The notes beneath the pieces are model-generated. The model ran no database searches. It had not been told where the DNA came from and saw only the letters and a program-made list of their open reading frames with translations. A program made the position numbers and the translations under genes. From NCBI GenBank assembly GCA_023393635.1, contig JAEWKT010000013.1:4824-68823 (forward strand): a DNA stretch of 64,000 nt, given 5' to 3'. How positions within the stretch are numbered: the stretch's first letter is position 1; each line of letters starts with the position of its first letter. Origin of the DNA: Pseudomonadota bacterium (lineage in GTDB: Bacteria; Pseudomonadota; Gammaproteobacteria; Pseudomonadales; Moraxellaceae). Below, one piece after another: positions 8,188 to 17,613 of the stretch.

Positions 8188-8832
8188 TTAAAGTATCACA
8201 AGGTCTTTTTTGGCCAATGCACGTTGTACCGCAGGCCGTGCCACCATGCGCTCAATATAAGCTTTTACGTTGGTTAAGGTATCAATATTAACTTGTTGGT
8301 TTTCCCAGCCCAATGCCCAGCCAATAATGGCCATATCGGCAATAGAATACTCACCTGCCACATAATCACGATCCGCTAGACGCTGATTTAATACGTCATA
8401 TAAACGCTGAGTTTCTGCCACATAACGATTAATGGCATATGGCACACGCTCTGGCGCATATTGCACAAAGTGATGGTTTTGCCCAAGCATCGGCCCAAAA
8501 CCACCCATTTGCCACATCAGCCATTGTTCCACTTCAACTCGCGCGCGTTCTTCATTAGGATAAAACTGGCCTGTCTTGCGGCCCAAATATTGTAAAATCG
8601 CACCAGACTCAAACACTGAAATAGGTTGATTATCAGGGCCGTTTGGGTCAAAAATCGCAGGCATTTTATTATTGGGTGAAATTGCCAAAAATCCTGGCTG
8701 AAATTGGTCATTTTTACGAATATCAACTATTTTAATTTCGTAAGGCAAATTCATTTCTTCTAGGGCAATAGTAATTTTATGCCCATTTGGCGTAGGGAAG
8801 TAATACAACAGGATCGGAGCTTGTTTGTTCAT
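8188..8832 (-). CDS. Glutathione S-transferase, YfcG/Nu-class-like
   Basis: Cytosolic GST fold. The thioredoxin-like N-terminal domain contains TPNGHKITIALEE, the cis-Pro segment NNKMPAI and the glutathione gamma-Glu contact FESGAIL. The helical C-terminal domain contains WQMGGFGPMLGQNHHF and SIADMAIIGW. The TPNG and GGFGPMLGQ signatures are those of the YfcG/YghU (Nu) class, whose E. coli members act as glutathione-dependent disulfide reductases more than as conjugating enzymes. The 214-aa length fits YfcG. It is monocistronic, separated from metG by a hairpin. Confidence 0.87.
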   Translation of the reverse strand: MNKQAPILLYYFPTPNGHKITIALEEMNLPYEIKIVDIRKNDQFQPGFLAISPNNKMPAIFDPNGPDNQPISVFESGAILQYLGRKTGQFYPNEERARVEVEQWLMWQMGGFGPMLGQNHHFVQYAPERVPYAINRYVAETQRLYDVLNQRLADRDYVAGEYSIADMAIIGWALGWENQQVNIDTLTNVKAYIERMVARPAVQRALAKKDLVIL

Positions 8833-8870
8833 AACCCACTGCCTTAGACCTACAATGCCGCTTTGATAAG

Positions 8871-8902
8871 CACAACCATTGCCTATAAAAACAATGATTG
8901 TG
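8871..8902 (-). terminator. Hairpin downstream of metG
   Basis: An 11-bp stem, CACAACCATTG with CAATGATTGTG (one G-U pair when read on the minus strand), lies 20 nt after the metG stop. The loop is T-rich but no clear T-run follows, so this is a weak terminator candidate. Confidence 0.4.
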
Positions 8903-8922
8903 ACTAAACGGCTAAATTGCTA

Positions 8923-10992
8923 TTAACTGACTTTATCGCCTGCTTTAGCACCGCTATCAGGTGAAAGCAGGAAAATACCTTTGTCATTCCCAGCTGCCAA
9001 AACCATGCCACTTGATGTACCAAAACGCATTTTACGTGGTTTTAAATTGGCCACAACCACGGTTTGGCGGCCAATAAGACTGGTTACTTCATAAGTGCCG
9101 CGAATACCACTAAACACAGTGCGTGGCTCTGGCTCACCTACATCTAAGGTAAGTTGCAGTAATTTATCAGAGCCTTCTACGTCTAGCGCATCCAGAATAA
9201 CAGCCACACGCAAATCAACTTTTAAGAAGTCATCAATTTCAATGATGTCGTCTTGGTTCTTCGACTGATTTTCAACCTTGGCAGAAGCGGGTTTTTTAGC
9301 GGTTTTACTGGCTACTGCTTGCACAGGTGTTGCAGTCGTCAATGATTCTTTAGAAGCTTCGATCATGGCTTCAACTTTGGCTTTATCCACACGCTGCATC
9401 AGGGGCTGGAAAGTCATGACCTCATGGTCTAATAAAACATGGGTGCGTGAGGCAAAATCCATGCTGTCAAGCTGGAAAAACAACTGGGTTTGCTTGGCAA
9501 GCGTAGGCAATACTGGTGCTAAATAAACAATCAATTGACGGAATAAATTCAGCCCAACTGAGCAAATATCCTGTACCTCATTGTCCATGCCATCAAGTTT
9601 GGCCAATGCCCACGGTTTTTTCTCATCAATATACTGATTGGCTTTATCTGCCAATTGCATGATTTCACGAATTGCAGTACTAAATTCACGTGCCTCATAG
9701 GCCTTAGCAATATTATCACCTGCCTCAATAAAGCGTTGTACCAGTTCAGGCTCACTGCACAGGGCAGAGAGCTTATTATCAAACTTGGTGTTAATAAATT
9801 TGGCGCAGCGGCTGGCAATATTGACTACCTTGCCCACCAAATCACTGTTTACTTTTAAAATGAAATCATCAAGGTTTAAATCACTGTCTTCAACGCGGTC
9901 TGATAGTTTGCTGGCAAAGTAATAGCGCAGGTATTCTGGGTTTAAATGCTCCAGATAGGTTTCTGCCTTAATAAAAGTGCCACGTGACTTACTCATTTTT
10001 TGACCATTGACCGTCAAAAAGCCATTCACAAAAATACCTGTTGGCGTGCGATAACCTGCGCCACTTAGCATGGCTGGCCAAAATAATGCATGGAAATAAA
10101 CAATATCTTTGCCAATAAAATGATACAGCTCAGTGCTACTGTCTTTTTTCCAGTATTCATTAAAGTCTAGGCCATGTTGCTTGGCATAATGCTCAAAGCT
10201 GGACATATAGCCAATGGGCGCATCGACCCATACATAAAAATATTTACCAGGTGCATCAGGAATTTCAAAGCCGAAATAGGGTGCATCACGCGAAATATCC
10301 CAATCATTGAGCCCTGCTTCAAACCACTCGCTCAGTTTATTGGCAATGCTTACGGGCAAGCGTTTTGGCGTACGGGTCCAGTCCTGTAAGTATTTTTCAA
10401 AATCTGGCAGTTTAAAAAAGTAATGCGTGGATTCTTTTTCAATGGGTGTGGCACCACTTAAAGTGGAGTGCGGGTTTTTTAGCTCAATGGCGTTATAGGT
10501 GCCACCGCATACTTCACAGGAATCACCGTATTGATCAGGTGCGCTACATTTGGGGCATTCCCCTTTAATAAAGCGATCCGCCAAAAACATGCCTTTTTCT
10601 GGATCAAATAACTGGGTAACAGGGCGGGTAGAAATATGGCCAGCATCGCGGTTTTTAATATAAATTTCTTCAGCACGCAGGCGGTTTTCTTCGCTGTGTG
10701 TCGAGTGATAATGGTCAAAGTTCACATCAAAGCCTAAAAAGTCGCGTTCGTGCTCACGCTGTACCTGGGCAATTTGCTGCTCAGGCGTAATGCCATTGGC
10801 TTGGGCGCGTAGCATAATCGCAGTACCATGGGCATCATCCGCGCAGACATAAGTCACCTGATGGCCAAAGGAGCGCATGGCACGAACCCAGATATCAGCC
10901 TGAATATAGCCCAGTAAATGACCTAAATGGATCGGGCCATTGGCATAGGGAAGTGCGTTGGTGACTAAAATGCGACGTACAGAATGTGGCAC
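8923..10992 (-). CDS. metG: Methionine-tRNA ligase
   Basis: Class I aminoacyl-tRNA synthetase charging tRNA-Met. The HIGH-type motif is IHLGH (21-25) and the KMSKS motif appears as QKMSKSRGT. A zinc-binding insert carries CPKC and CEVCGG. The C-terminus has the EMAP/Trbp111-like tRNA-binding OB-fold (FLKVDLRVAVI...FGTSSGMVLAA) used for dimerisation, joined by an Ala/Lys-rich linker. The 689-aa length fits the long proteobacterial form. The start codon is GTG (10992), behind AAGAGAG. It is divergent from apbC, an arrangement common in gamma-proteobacteria. Confidence 0.96.
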   Translation of the reverse strand: MPHSVRRILVTNALPYANGPIHLGHLLGYIQADIWVRAMRSFGHQVTYVCADDAHGTAIMLRAQANGITPEQQIAQVQREHERDFLGFDVNFDHYHSTHSEENRLRAEEIYIKNRDAGHISTRPVTQLFDPEKGMFLADRFIKGECPKCSAPDQYGDSCEVCGGTYNAIELKNPHSTLSGATPIEKESTHYFFKLPDFEKYLQDWTRTPKRLPVSIANKLSEWFEAGLNDWDISRDAPYFGFEIPDAPGKYFYVWVDAPIGYMSSFEHYAKQHGLDFNEYWKKDSSTELYHFIGKDIVYFHALFWPAMLSGAGYRTPTGIFVNGFLTVNGQKMSKSRGTFIKAETYLEHLNPEYLRYYFASKLSDRVEDSDLNLDDFILKVNSDLVGKVVNIASRCAKFINTKFDNKLSALCSEPELVQRFIEAGDNIAKAYEAREFSTAIREIMQLADKANQYIDEKKPWALAKLDGMDNEVQDICSVGLNLFRQLIVYLAPVLPTLAKQTQLFFQLDSMDFASRTHVLLDHEVMTFQPLMQRVDKAKVEAMIEASKESLTTATPVQAVASKTAKKPASAKVENQSKNQDDIIEIDDFLKVDLRVAVILDALDVEGSDKLLQLTLDVGEPEPRTVFSGIRGTYEVTSLIGRQTVVVANLKPRKMRFGTSSGMVLAAGNDKGIFLLSPDSGAKAGDKVS

Positions 10993-11156
10993 GAAACTTT
11001 ACTCTCTTGGTAATCTTGCAATACAGGTTAATATAGCATGCTTCAACTGTAAATTTGCCCGTTTATCCACCCTAAGCTTCGCTTGCAGTCTTCTTGCGCA
11101 ATTAAATTTCTCAGAATGATTTATACTATTTGCTTATTCATGCTGGAGTTGTGCTT

Positions 11157-12419
11157 ATGTCATGGTTTAAACCTTTTAAAATGCAATTTGCACCATTTGC
11201 CGAGTTCGACTCAGCACAACTAGAGCAAGTTTTAGCAGCGCAATGTTTGCCAGGTACTCAAATTAGCATTGCCAGCCTGATCACGCAAAGCCAGCAGCAA
11301 AATGACGTGCTGGGTTTAACCTTAAAATTACCAGCAGGCTACCAAGGTGATTTTGAACAATTGCATCAGAACATGGCAAAAGCATTAGAAAAATTAGGCG
11401 TGAAAGAATTGAACCTGAATTTAATTGAGCAGAAAGTCAGTTCAACTTCACCACCTCTTGCAACACAACACCAAAGTGTCAATAACTTGCCACCTGTAAC
11501 TGATGCAACCGCTTTGAATTCATCAGCGCAGGTTAATAATGACACCTCAGCATCTGAAGCAGTGCAACGGGAAGAAGTATTAACCAGTCGTCGTCCTGCG
11601 CCACCAACCCAAAACCAACTTAAAGCTCATCCACGTATTAAGCATGTCATTGTGGTGGCATCAGGCAAAGGTGGCGTTGGTAAATCGACCACCACCGTCA
11701 ACCTGGCTTTGGCATTACAGCAAACAGGCGCACGTGTGGGTGTGTTGGACGCTGATATCTATGGCCCCAGTATTCCAACCATGTTGGGTACAGCGGGCAA
11801 AACTCCTTTAATTGAAAACGAGCACTTTATCCCTTTAGAAGCGTTTGGTATGGCGGTGCTATCCATTGGCAACTTAACGGGTGATGACAATACACCTGTC
11901 GTCTGGCGTGGGCCAAAAGCCACGGGCGCGCTGATGCAACTGTTTAATCAAACTGCCTGGCCAGATTTGGATTACCTATTAATAGACATGCCACCAGGCA
12001 CAGGCGATATTCAGTTGACCCTAGCGCAGCGCATTCCAGTTACAGGCGCTATTATTGTGACCACGCCGCAGCATATTGCTTTAATGGACGCACAAAAGGG
12101 CATTGAATTATTTAATAAAGTGAATATTCCAGTGCTGGGTGTGGTAGAAAATATGGCTACTCATGTGTGTTCCCATTGCGGCCATGAAGATGAAATATTT
12201 GGTACAGGTGGCGGTGACAAGCTCAGCGAAAAATACAATATTCCGTTATTGGGCAGATTGCCTTTAACTGCCAGCATTCGCCAAAATGCCGATCAGGGGC
12301 AGCCAAGCGTGGTAGCGCAAGACAGTGCAGCCCAGCACTATAAAGATATTGTCATGGCCATGCTGGTACAACTGGCCAAAGTTCCGCAGCGCACGCGGGA
12401 TAACAATCGGATTTTTTGA
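11157..12419 (+). CDS. apbC: Iron-sulfur cluster carrier ATPase ApbC/Mrp
   Basis: P-loop ATPase of the Mrp/NBP35 family that carries and delivers Fe-S clusters. The deviant Walker A GKGGVGKST lies at about 170-178. DADIYGPSIPTMLG and DMPPGTGDIQLT follow, and the cluster-binding CxxC is in HVCSHCG near the C-terminus. An N-terminal DUF59-like domain (residues 1-90) is joined by a long Gln/Ser/Thr-rich linker (90-155) that is poorly conserved. The ATG at 11157 has GGAG 9 nt upstream; an upstream in-frame TTG (11130) is less likely. It is divergent from metG. Confidence 0.93.
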   Translation: MSWFKPFKMQFAPFAEFDSAQLEQVLAAQCLPGTQISIASLITQSQQQNDVLGLTLKLPAGYQGDFEQLHQNMAKALEKLGVKELNLNLIEQKVSSTSPPLATQHQSVNNLPPVTDATALNSSAQVNNDTSASEAVQREEVLTSRRPAPPTQNQLKAHPRIKHVIVVASGKGGVGKSTTTVNLALALQQTGARVGVLDADIYGPSIPTMLGTAGKTPLIENEHFIPLEAFGMAVLSIGNLTGDDNTPVVWRGPKATGALMQLFNQTAWPDLDYLLIDMPPGTGDIQLTLAQRIPVTGAIIVTTPQHIALMDAQKGIELFNKVNIPVLGVVENMATHVCSHCGHEDEIFGTGGGDKLSEKYNIPLLGRLPLTASIRQNADQGQPSVVAQDSAAQHYKDIVMAMLVQLAKVPQRTRDNNRIF

Positions 12420-12427
12420 TGGCCTGC

Positions 12428-12461
12428 TTGCCTGATGGGTATACGCCACTGTATCAGGCAA
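12428..12461 (+). terminator. Hairpin between apbC and the AbiEii module
   Basis: A perfect 9-bp stem TTGCCTGAT/ATCAGGCAA with a 16-nt loop begins 9 nt after the apbC stop. It lacks a T-run. A TATGAT box at 12466-12471 could be the -10 of a promoter for the following gene pair. Confidence 0.4.
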
Positions 12462-12512
12462 CATGTTATGATAATAGTAGTATGAGGTTCTGTTTTCTCA
12501 GGGAGACTGGGC

Positions 12513-12728
12513 ATGACTATAGCAAATACAGTTGTTTTACAAGACTATCCCCAACTCAAGCTCATTGCATGGCACTGTCAGGGATGTAATGCTATTGTGG
12601 AAGAGGAAGCATTTGCGCTTTATGAGCGTAACTGGCGTTATATTGACGAGGCAACGTTAAAGCCGCATGAACGACAACTAATTACCGAGCTGAGCAATAA
12701 ATTTGGTCACGGAGTGATGAATGTTTAA
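12513..12728 (+). CDS. Small partner of the AbiEii-like toxin (putative antitoxin)
   Basis: A 71-aa acidic protein with no signal peptide or membrane segment. It contains a WHCQGCNAIVEEEAFALYERNWRY-like core (Trp, two Cys, FALYERNWRY, then H-E-R at the end). I recall small proteins with a FALYERNWRY core preceding AbiEii-type genes in other proteobacteria, but I do not know a named family or function. The ATG has a clear GGGAGA ribosome-binding site. Its stop overlaps the next gene by 8 nt, so the two are translationally coupled. An antitoxin role is inferred only from context. Confidence 0.7.
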   Translation: MTIANTVVLQDYPQLKLIAWHCQGCNAIVEEEAFALYERNWRYIDEATLKPHERQLITELSNKFGHGVMNV

Positions 12729-13410
12729 GCGGCTGCACCATCAGCATATTAGTCAGGCATTAAACTTGCTTAATTCAGAGTTATTGCAGGAAGCTGAATG
12801 TTATTTCGCTGGGGGTACAGCAATTACGCTGCTGCTTGAGGAATACAGAGAGTCGGTTGATATTGATTTTTTATGCGCTTCAAAGTATGGGTACCGCCTA
12901 TTACGCAACACAGTTTCACCCAATACACTGGGCGCATTATTTAAACAACCCATTAAATTATTACGTGAAGTTCGCACGGATCGTTATGGTATTCGAACTT
13001 TCATTGAAATTAACGGCACGCCCATAAAATTTGAAATTGTCAGCGAGGGACGTATTCCAATTTCTGGTGCTGATTATCCTCATTTTAATATTCCCTTGCT
13101 ATCAAGACATGACATGTTTGCTGAAAAACTGCTTGCCAATACAGACAGGGGATTGGATAAGTCAACTGCTAGCAGGGATATTATTGATATTGCAATGATG
13201 ATCCATCATTGGGGAAGCATTCCATTAGAAGCATGGAGCAAAGCAGAAGAAGCCTACGGTGGGACAGTGGCTAAAGCTTTTCATGCCTCCTTGCTGTTAA
13301 TTCAAGATGACAACTACTTAAGACAATGCCTAAAAAAAATGAATATGGCCGATGAGCTTATTCAAATAATATATTCGGCACTGAGTCAGCAAAATTTATT
13401 AAAGTCTTAG
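12721..13410 (+). CDS. AbiEii/AbiGii-type nucleotidyltransferase, putative toxin
   Basis: Nucleotidyltransferase of the DUF1814/AbiEii type, known as the toxin half of type IV toxin-antitoxin and abortive-infection systems. Visible motifs: GGTA (31-34) at the nucleotide-binding loop, the metal-binding D-x-D in SVDIDF (Asp47, Asp49), and KLLAN followed by SRDIIDIAMM, the usual helical core. Length 229 aa is in range. The start lies inside the end of the upstream gene and its GGAG is 6 nt upstream. Unlike classical AbiE, the upstream gene is not a winged-helix AbiEi regulator but a 71-aa protein. Confidence 0.8.
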   Translation: MFKRLHHQHISQALNLLNSELLQEAECYFAGGTAITLLLEEYRESVDIDFLCASKYGYRLLRNTVSPNTLGALFKQPIKLLREVRTDRYGIRTFIEINGTPIKFEIVSEGRIPISGADYPHFNIPLLSRHDMFAEKLLANTDRGLDKSTASRDIIDIAMMIHHWGSIPLEAWSKAEEAYGGTVAKAFHASLLLIQDDNYLRQCLKKMNMADELIQIIYSALSQQNLLKS

Positions 13411-13521
13411 GGGCACATTTTTATCAATGCTTCAAAGCGGCAAAAATAGGCATTGTGATGCCAAATAAGTTGTTTTCAGGTAAAGTAGCTGCAATTTTTT
13501 AATGGTTGTTTAGGAATAATA

Positions 13522-14091
13522 ATGAGTATTAAGTCAGACCGCTGGATTCGTGAAATGAGTGAACAGCATGGCATGATTGAACCATATGCTGATGGACAAG
13601 TGCGTGTGGATGAACATGGCCAAAAACTTATTTCTTATGGCGTGTCCAGCTATGGTTACGATGTGCGCTGTGCCCGTGAGTTTAAAGTGTTTACCAATGT
13701 GCATTCGGTCATTGTTGACCCTAAAAATTTTGATGATAAAAGCTTTATTGATATTGAATCTGACGTGTGCATTATTCCACCCAACTCATTTGCACTGGCA
13801 CGCACGGTAGAATACTTCCGCATTCCACGTAATGTTTTAACCATTTGCCTGGGCAAATCTACCTATGCGCGTTGCGGCATTATTGTCAATGTAACGCCTT
13901 TGGAGCCAGAATGGGAAGGCCATGTCACTTTAGAGTTTTCTAATACCACCAACTTGCCAGCGCGTATTTATGCGGGTGAAGGCGTAGCACAAATGCTGTT
14001 TTTCGAAAGCGACGAAGTCTGCGAAACCAGCTATAAAGATCGGGGCGGTAAATATCAGGGGCAAACTGGCGTCACCTTGCCTAAAGCTTAA
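13522..14091 (+). CDS. dcd: dCTP deaminase
   Basis: Converts dCTP to dUTP for thymidylate synthesis; homotrimeric cytosolic enzyme. Landmarks are SYGVSSYGYDVRCAREFKVF, the active-site region GKSTYARCGIIVNVTPLEPEWEGHVTLEFSN (Arg, catalytic Glu) and the C-terminal KYQGQTGVTLPK lid. The 189-aa length matches the family. The ATG has AGGAAT upstream. It is followed by a long intergenic region before the exported-protein cluster. Confidence 0.96.
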   Translation: MSIKSDRWIREMSEQHGMIEPYADGQVRVDEHGQKLISYGVSSYGYDVRCAREFKVFTNVHSVIVDPKNFDDKSFIDIESDVCIIPPNSFALARTVEYFRIPRNVLTICLGKSTYARCGIIVNVTPLEPEWEGHVTLEFSNTTNLPARIYAGEGVAQMLFFESDEVCETSYKDRGGKYQGQTGVTLPKA

Positions 14092-14548
14092 GGCAACTGG
14101 GTTAAAAGTAGATTCAAGTTGCTGATTCAGGGTGCTTCGGATGTAGGTAAATAATCGATTGCTTGCATCCAAATCTCAAGTTTTTTGTTTAAAATATTAG
14201 CGGCTAAACACTTAATTAGTGTCTATCTAATAAATCATGTAATTGTTGCCAATAATAAGTAACGATAGATGGAAAAATAACCCGATAAACGGCTAATTTT
14301 GTTTAACTATTTGTTTTTAAGTAAAAAAATTATAATAAAATGTTTTGTTGTTGCCAGAGTCATGGTTCAACAACAAAACATTTTTTGCATTTTTTTAAAT
14401 AAGCCGCATAATGCAAAGTGTAGTATTGTATATAGTGCTATATGTATTAAAAGGTAAAAACAATAACACTCTTTTGATACGCCAGGGATCCATTGAAATA
14501 AAGCACACTGCGTGTGCATTTATGCATTAAAGAAGGAAGGCTTGCCAC
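14092..14548 (+). other. 457-bp intergenic region upstream of the fil-like cluster
   Basis: AT-rich and without a credible gene. Its main structure is a 17-bp hairpin at 14337-14384. A TTGCAT at 14385-14390 and TAATGC about 17 nt later could be a weak sigma-70 promoter for the cluster, but this is not strong. Confidence 0.5.
14337..14386 (+). terminator. Long perfect hairpin with T-run between dcd and the fil-like cluster
   Basis: A 17-bp perfect stem (14337-14353 with 14368-14384) built on TGTTTTGTTGTTG and its complement has a 14-nt loop and is followed by a run of T. Either a strong terminator isolating the downstream cluster or a leader hairpin controlling it; it lies 163 nt before the first start codon. 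Confidence 0.65.
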
Positions 14549-16852
14549 ATGTTTAATTTACATCTTAAGTCTAATTTTAGGTTGAGTACGCTGGCACTTT
14601 CAGTTGCTTCTGTGATGAGTCTGGTTTTGGCACCTGCTATGGCTTATGCGTTAGAAGCCATAGATGACGAAGGCTTGGCAGAGTCTACTGGTGAGGGTGT
14701 TGCCTTTTTGCCTGAAGATTTTTCCTTGAGTATGAATGGTGCTGATACAGCCAATGGCGGAGCAGGTACTTACGGTGCGGGTAATGTGCGATTAATTCCC
14801 GTTGGACCATTAAGTGAAGCCGCAAAAGCCAAAGGCTACCAAAAGGCTGATGTTTATTTATATGGCATGACATTAGGGCAATCCAAAAAAAATTATACTG
14901 CTACTAGGACGAGTGATGACTGGGGAGTACCGTTTGGTGCGATTAATGATGCACCAGGTGCAGCTGATTTTGGCCGCAATATTACTTCTTGGGGGTCAGC
15001 AATAAATCCATGGCTTATAAAAACCCTAACTGAGCCAGTACCTGATTTTAAAGGTGCCTTAAATGATGTTACTTACCTAACATTAGAAGCGCCATTATAT
15101 AAAACATCTACCATAACTGATACTGACTCGGACCATAATTTAAAGCTTGGTTTCTGGACAGACGCTTTTATGCGCAACGAGACAGTAGCTGAAGGAACCA
15201 CATCAGCTACGGCTTATAACGGATTATCTAATCGCCTGCGCTTAAATTTTGTGTGGGACGGTTTTAGTATCAATGGCTCAAACATAAAGGTATTTCAGAC
15301 GTTAGGAGGAGTTACTGCTTCAGATGGTGGTACATATAACGCAACTTTAAAAATTAATGGGGTGCCAACCCTTAAGACATTTAATTATGGTTTAAGTACC
15401 TCTTATAATAAAACACTTGGCTTGGCAGGTATGGCTCGCATGAATAGCAGAGCAACTGATTCAGTGCGCGGTACGGCAAGTTTTGGTAGTGTGACGCGGC
15501 AAATTATTCAAATGAATTATGCACCAGCAACCAATTATAATACAGTAACTCAGACATATGCTGGTAGTTACTCTGAAGGGACTGTCTTAAAAACCAATAC
15601 GGTGGCCTCATCTGGTTCAACTCCAGGTACAGGAACAATGAGTGCTGCTGATGCGAATGCTACAAATTCAACGGCAGGCCTTACTGAGTCTTACCGCCCA
15701 ATGACTAATAGCAGTTTAAGGGGGCCAACAGCAAATCCAGTATATAAACCTTCTTATCCTGGAAGTTTTTACGATAATGGGATTTGTAGTGGCCCAACCG
15801 AGGGTAATCGATCGGGAAATAGTCAGTTTGGTCAATGTTTAACCAATGAGGGCTTTACGACACGGCGCTTTAAGGCTAGTGCAACTAACTCATGGACACC
15901 ACCAGCTTTTAAGAGTGTAATCAGAATAGGTACTAAAGAATCTACAAATAGTAGTACCACTGCTTCTCCCGCATTGGGTGGAGTAATGCCTCAGTTTAGG
16001 GCGGATGATGGAGTATTCTTGTATGATGCCAATATTAATTTAATCTTGGGCAGTCTTTATCAGCCATTGATGTTAAGCACTGATGGGAATAACTTTTCTA
16101 TTGAATTAGCTCGTATTCCTAATGTGCGGGAAGTCTATCGGCGTATCTATACGCGTTATCCAGGGGATACAGGAGATAGTTCAGTTAATTATTTAGGTTC
16201 AACCTGTAATATTTATCAGTGTGGTACAAGTATAAGTGGCTATCAGGGATCAAGTGCAACACATAGTAGTATTACTATTGGCTCCACTTCAAGAGTAACC
16301 ACCAAAACAATAAACGGCATAACTTATAATAATATTAACCAAATTGAAGCTGATAAAAGCATTGGTGCATATGGTGTATCGATTGGTGAGTTGAAAGCAG
16401 GAAGTGGTTTGACTAGCTCACTGTCGCAGGACTATGTGCAGGTATGGAATCAAACTAGAACCATGAGGGTTGGTACTAGTATAAGCTGCTGGTCTCAGCC
16501 ATGTTATGGAAGTAACTGGCCTGCTTGGGGATCAGGTAATACTGATGATCAATATAAACTACCTAATGGTAGTAACTTTACTGCACATGGGTGGCAGGCA
16601 GTTGCGGCCAAACCTGCTTATACAAGTTCCGCCCATCCTTCCTTGAACCGTAAAGATCCCTATGAAACTACATTCCGTCAAAATTATAATAACCAGGTGC
16701 TTGGCATTCAAACTACCATGCCTGTCAGTAACATGGCGGGAACCTTGAATAATATGGCACCTCCAGGGGCGACTGTAGATAATAATTTTGGTTCAGCGGT
16801 AATTGATGGCTTGCTTATTCAGCATTTTAAATTCTCCACCACTGGACTGTAA
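14549..16852 (+). CDS. Exported fil-like protein A (DUF6160-type N-terminus)
   Basis: Large exported protein of unknown function, 767 aa. A signal peptide (MSLVLAPAMAYA end, about residue 34) is followed at once by the motif LEAIDDEGLAESTGEGV, which is shared in position and pattern with the next three proteins. The rest is Ser/Thr/Asn/Gly-rich and beta-like, with no transmembrane helix and several Cys late in the chain. In Acinetobacter, proteins with this type of N-terminus are annotated as putative pilus-system Fil proteins (DUF6160). AAGGAAGG precedes the ATG. It heads a four-gene tandem; the next gene starts 11 nt after its stop. Confidence 0.75.
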   Translation: MFNLHLKSNFRLSTLALSVASVMSLVLAPAMAYALEAIDDEGLAESTGEGVAFLPEDFSLSMNGADTANGGAGTYGAGNVRLIPVGPLSEAAKAKGYQKADVYLYGMTLGQSKKNYTATRTSDDWGVPFGAINDAPGAADFGRNITSWGSAINPWLIKTLTEPVPDFKGALNDVTYLTLEAPLYKTSTITDTDSDHNLKLGFWTDAFMRNETVAEGTTSATAYNGLSNRLRLNFVWDGFSINGSNIKVFQTLGGVTASDGGTYNATLKINGVPTLKTFNYGLSTSYNKTLGLAGMARMNSRATDSVRGTASFGSVTRQIIQMNYAPATNYNTVTQTYAGSYSEGTVLKTNTVASSGSTPGTGTMSAADANATNSTAGLTESYRPMTNSSLRGPTANPVYKPSYPGSFYDNGICSGPTEGNRSGNSQFGQCLTNEGFTTRRFKASATNSWTPPAFKSVIRIGTKESTNSSTTASPALGGVMPQFRADDGVFLYDANINLILGSLYQPLMLSTDGNNFSIELARIPNVREVYRRIYTRYPGDTGDSSVNYLGSTCNIYQCGTSISGYQGSSATHSSITIGSTSRVTTKTINGITYNNINQIEADKSIGAYGVSIGELKAGSGLTSSLSQDYVQVWNQTRTMRVGTSISCWSQPCYGSNWPAWGSGNTDDQYKLPNGSNFTAHGWQAVAAKPAYTSSAHPSLNRKDPYETTFRQNYNNQVLGIQTTMPVSNMAGTLNNMAPPGATVDNNFGSAVIDGLLIQHFKFSTTGL

Positions 16853-16863
16853 TGGAGCTCATG

Positions 16864-17577
16864 ATGCAAAAGGATTTAATTAAAGAACTAAGCTTAAAGC
16901 TAATTATAATATGTTTATCTAGTGTTTCTTCAACTTTGGCAATTGCTCAAAGTAGCTTGGAAAACTTAAATGATGCTGCGCTTGAAGAAATTTCGGGCCA
17001 GGCGGGTGCAGATTTATCATTAAAATTATCATTAAACCATGATGCTAATGCAAAATTCGATACAACCTTATGTGCTGACTTAAGTTATTGCCGCTTAGCT
17101 TTTTCTATTAATAACCGATATCATGATGGTTCACAGGATACCATCAATACTACCACAGGAGTGATTACACCTTCAGTAACGGGTCGTAAGCAATGGTTAG
17201 TATTTAAAGGAATCCAGGGCACTATCAATATTCAGGAAATCAAGCTGGATGGTGCAGACGTGCAGTATGGATCAACTGTGCATGCAGCGATTAAATTAGG
17301 GTTTGATCGAACTAAACCTATCCAAATTAGAAATCTTGGATTTAAATCTTTATCGATTGAAACTGATACATGTACAGCAAAAAATACGAACTGTTCTTCT
17401 GGTTCATCTAATTTGCCAGGCTATTTGACCCCAGCTACTTTATATGGTGGCACAGGATTTGATAAAGATAACGAAAAGGGTTTTGTCGGCTTAAATATGA
17501 ATACTAATTTGTCACTTACAGGAAGTATTAAAGTATTTTCTTGTTCGGGTGGCACTGGTGGTCATCCGCGTTGCTAG
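16864..17577 (+). CDS. Exported fil-like protein B
   Basis: A 237-aa exported protein. A signal peptide (IIICLSSVSSTLAIA) precedes SLENLNDAALEEISGQAG, the clearest copy of the shared motif, which looks like the end of a double-glycine leader. The mature part is beta-rich, with scattered Cys (for example CADLSYC) and a C-terminal CSGGTGGHPRC. The frame opens at an ATG that overlaps the previous stop (16852), but GGAG at 16854-16857 best suits the ATG at 16864. Close spacing shows an operon. Function unknown. Confidence 0.7.
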   Translation: MQKDLIKELSLKLIIICLSSVSSTLAIAQSSLENLNDAALEEISGQAGADLSLKLSLNHDANAKFDTTLCADLSYCRLAFSINNRYHDGSQDTINTTTGVITPSVTGRKQWLVFKGIQGTINIQEIKLDGADVQYGSTVHAAIKLGFDRTKPIQIRNLGFKSLSIETDTCTAKNTNCSSGSSNLPGYLTPATLYGGTGFDKDNEKGFVGLNMNTNLSLTGSIKVFSCSGGTGGHPRC

Positions 17578-17613
17578 AAAAGCTTAAGGGATAAAGTGAT
17601 GAAAGGAAATTCA

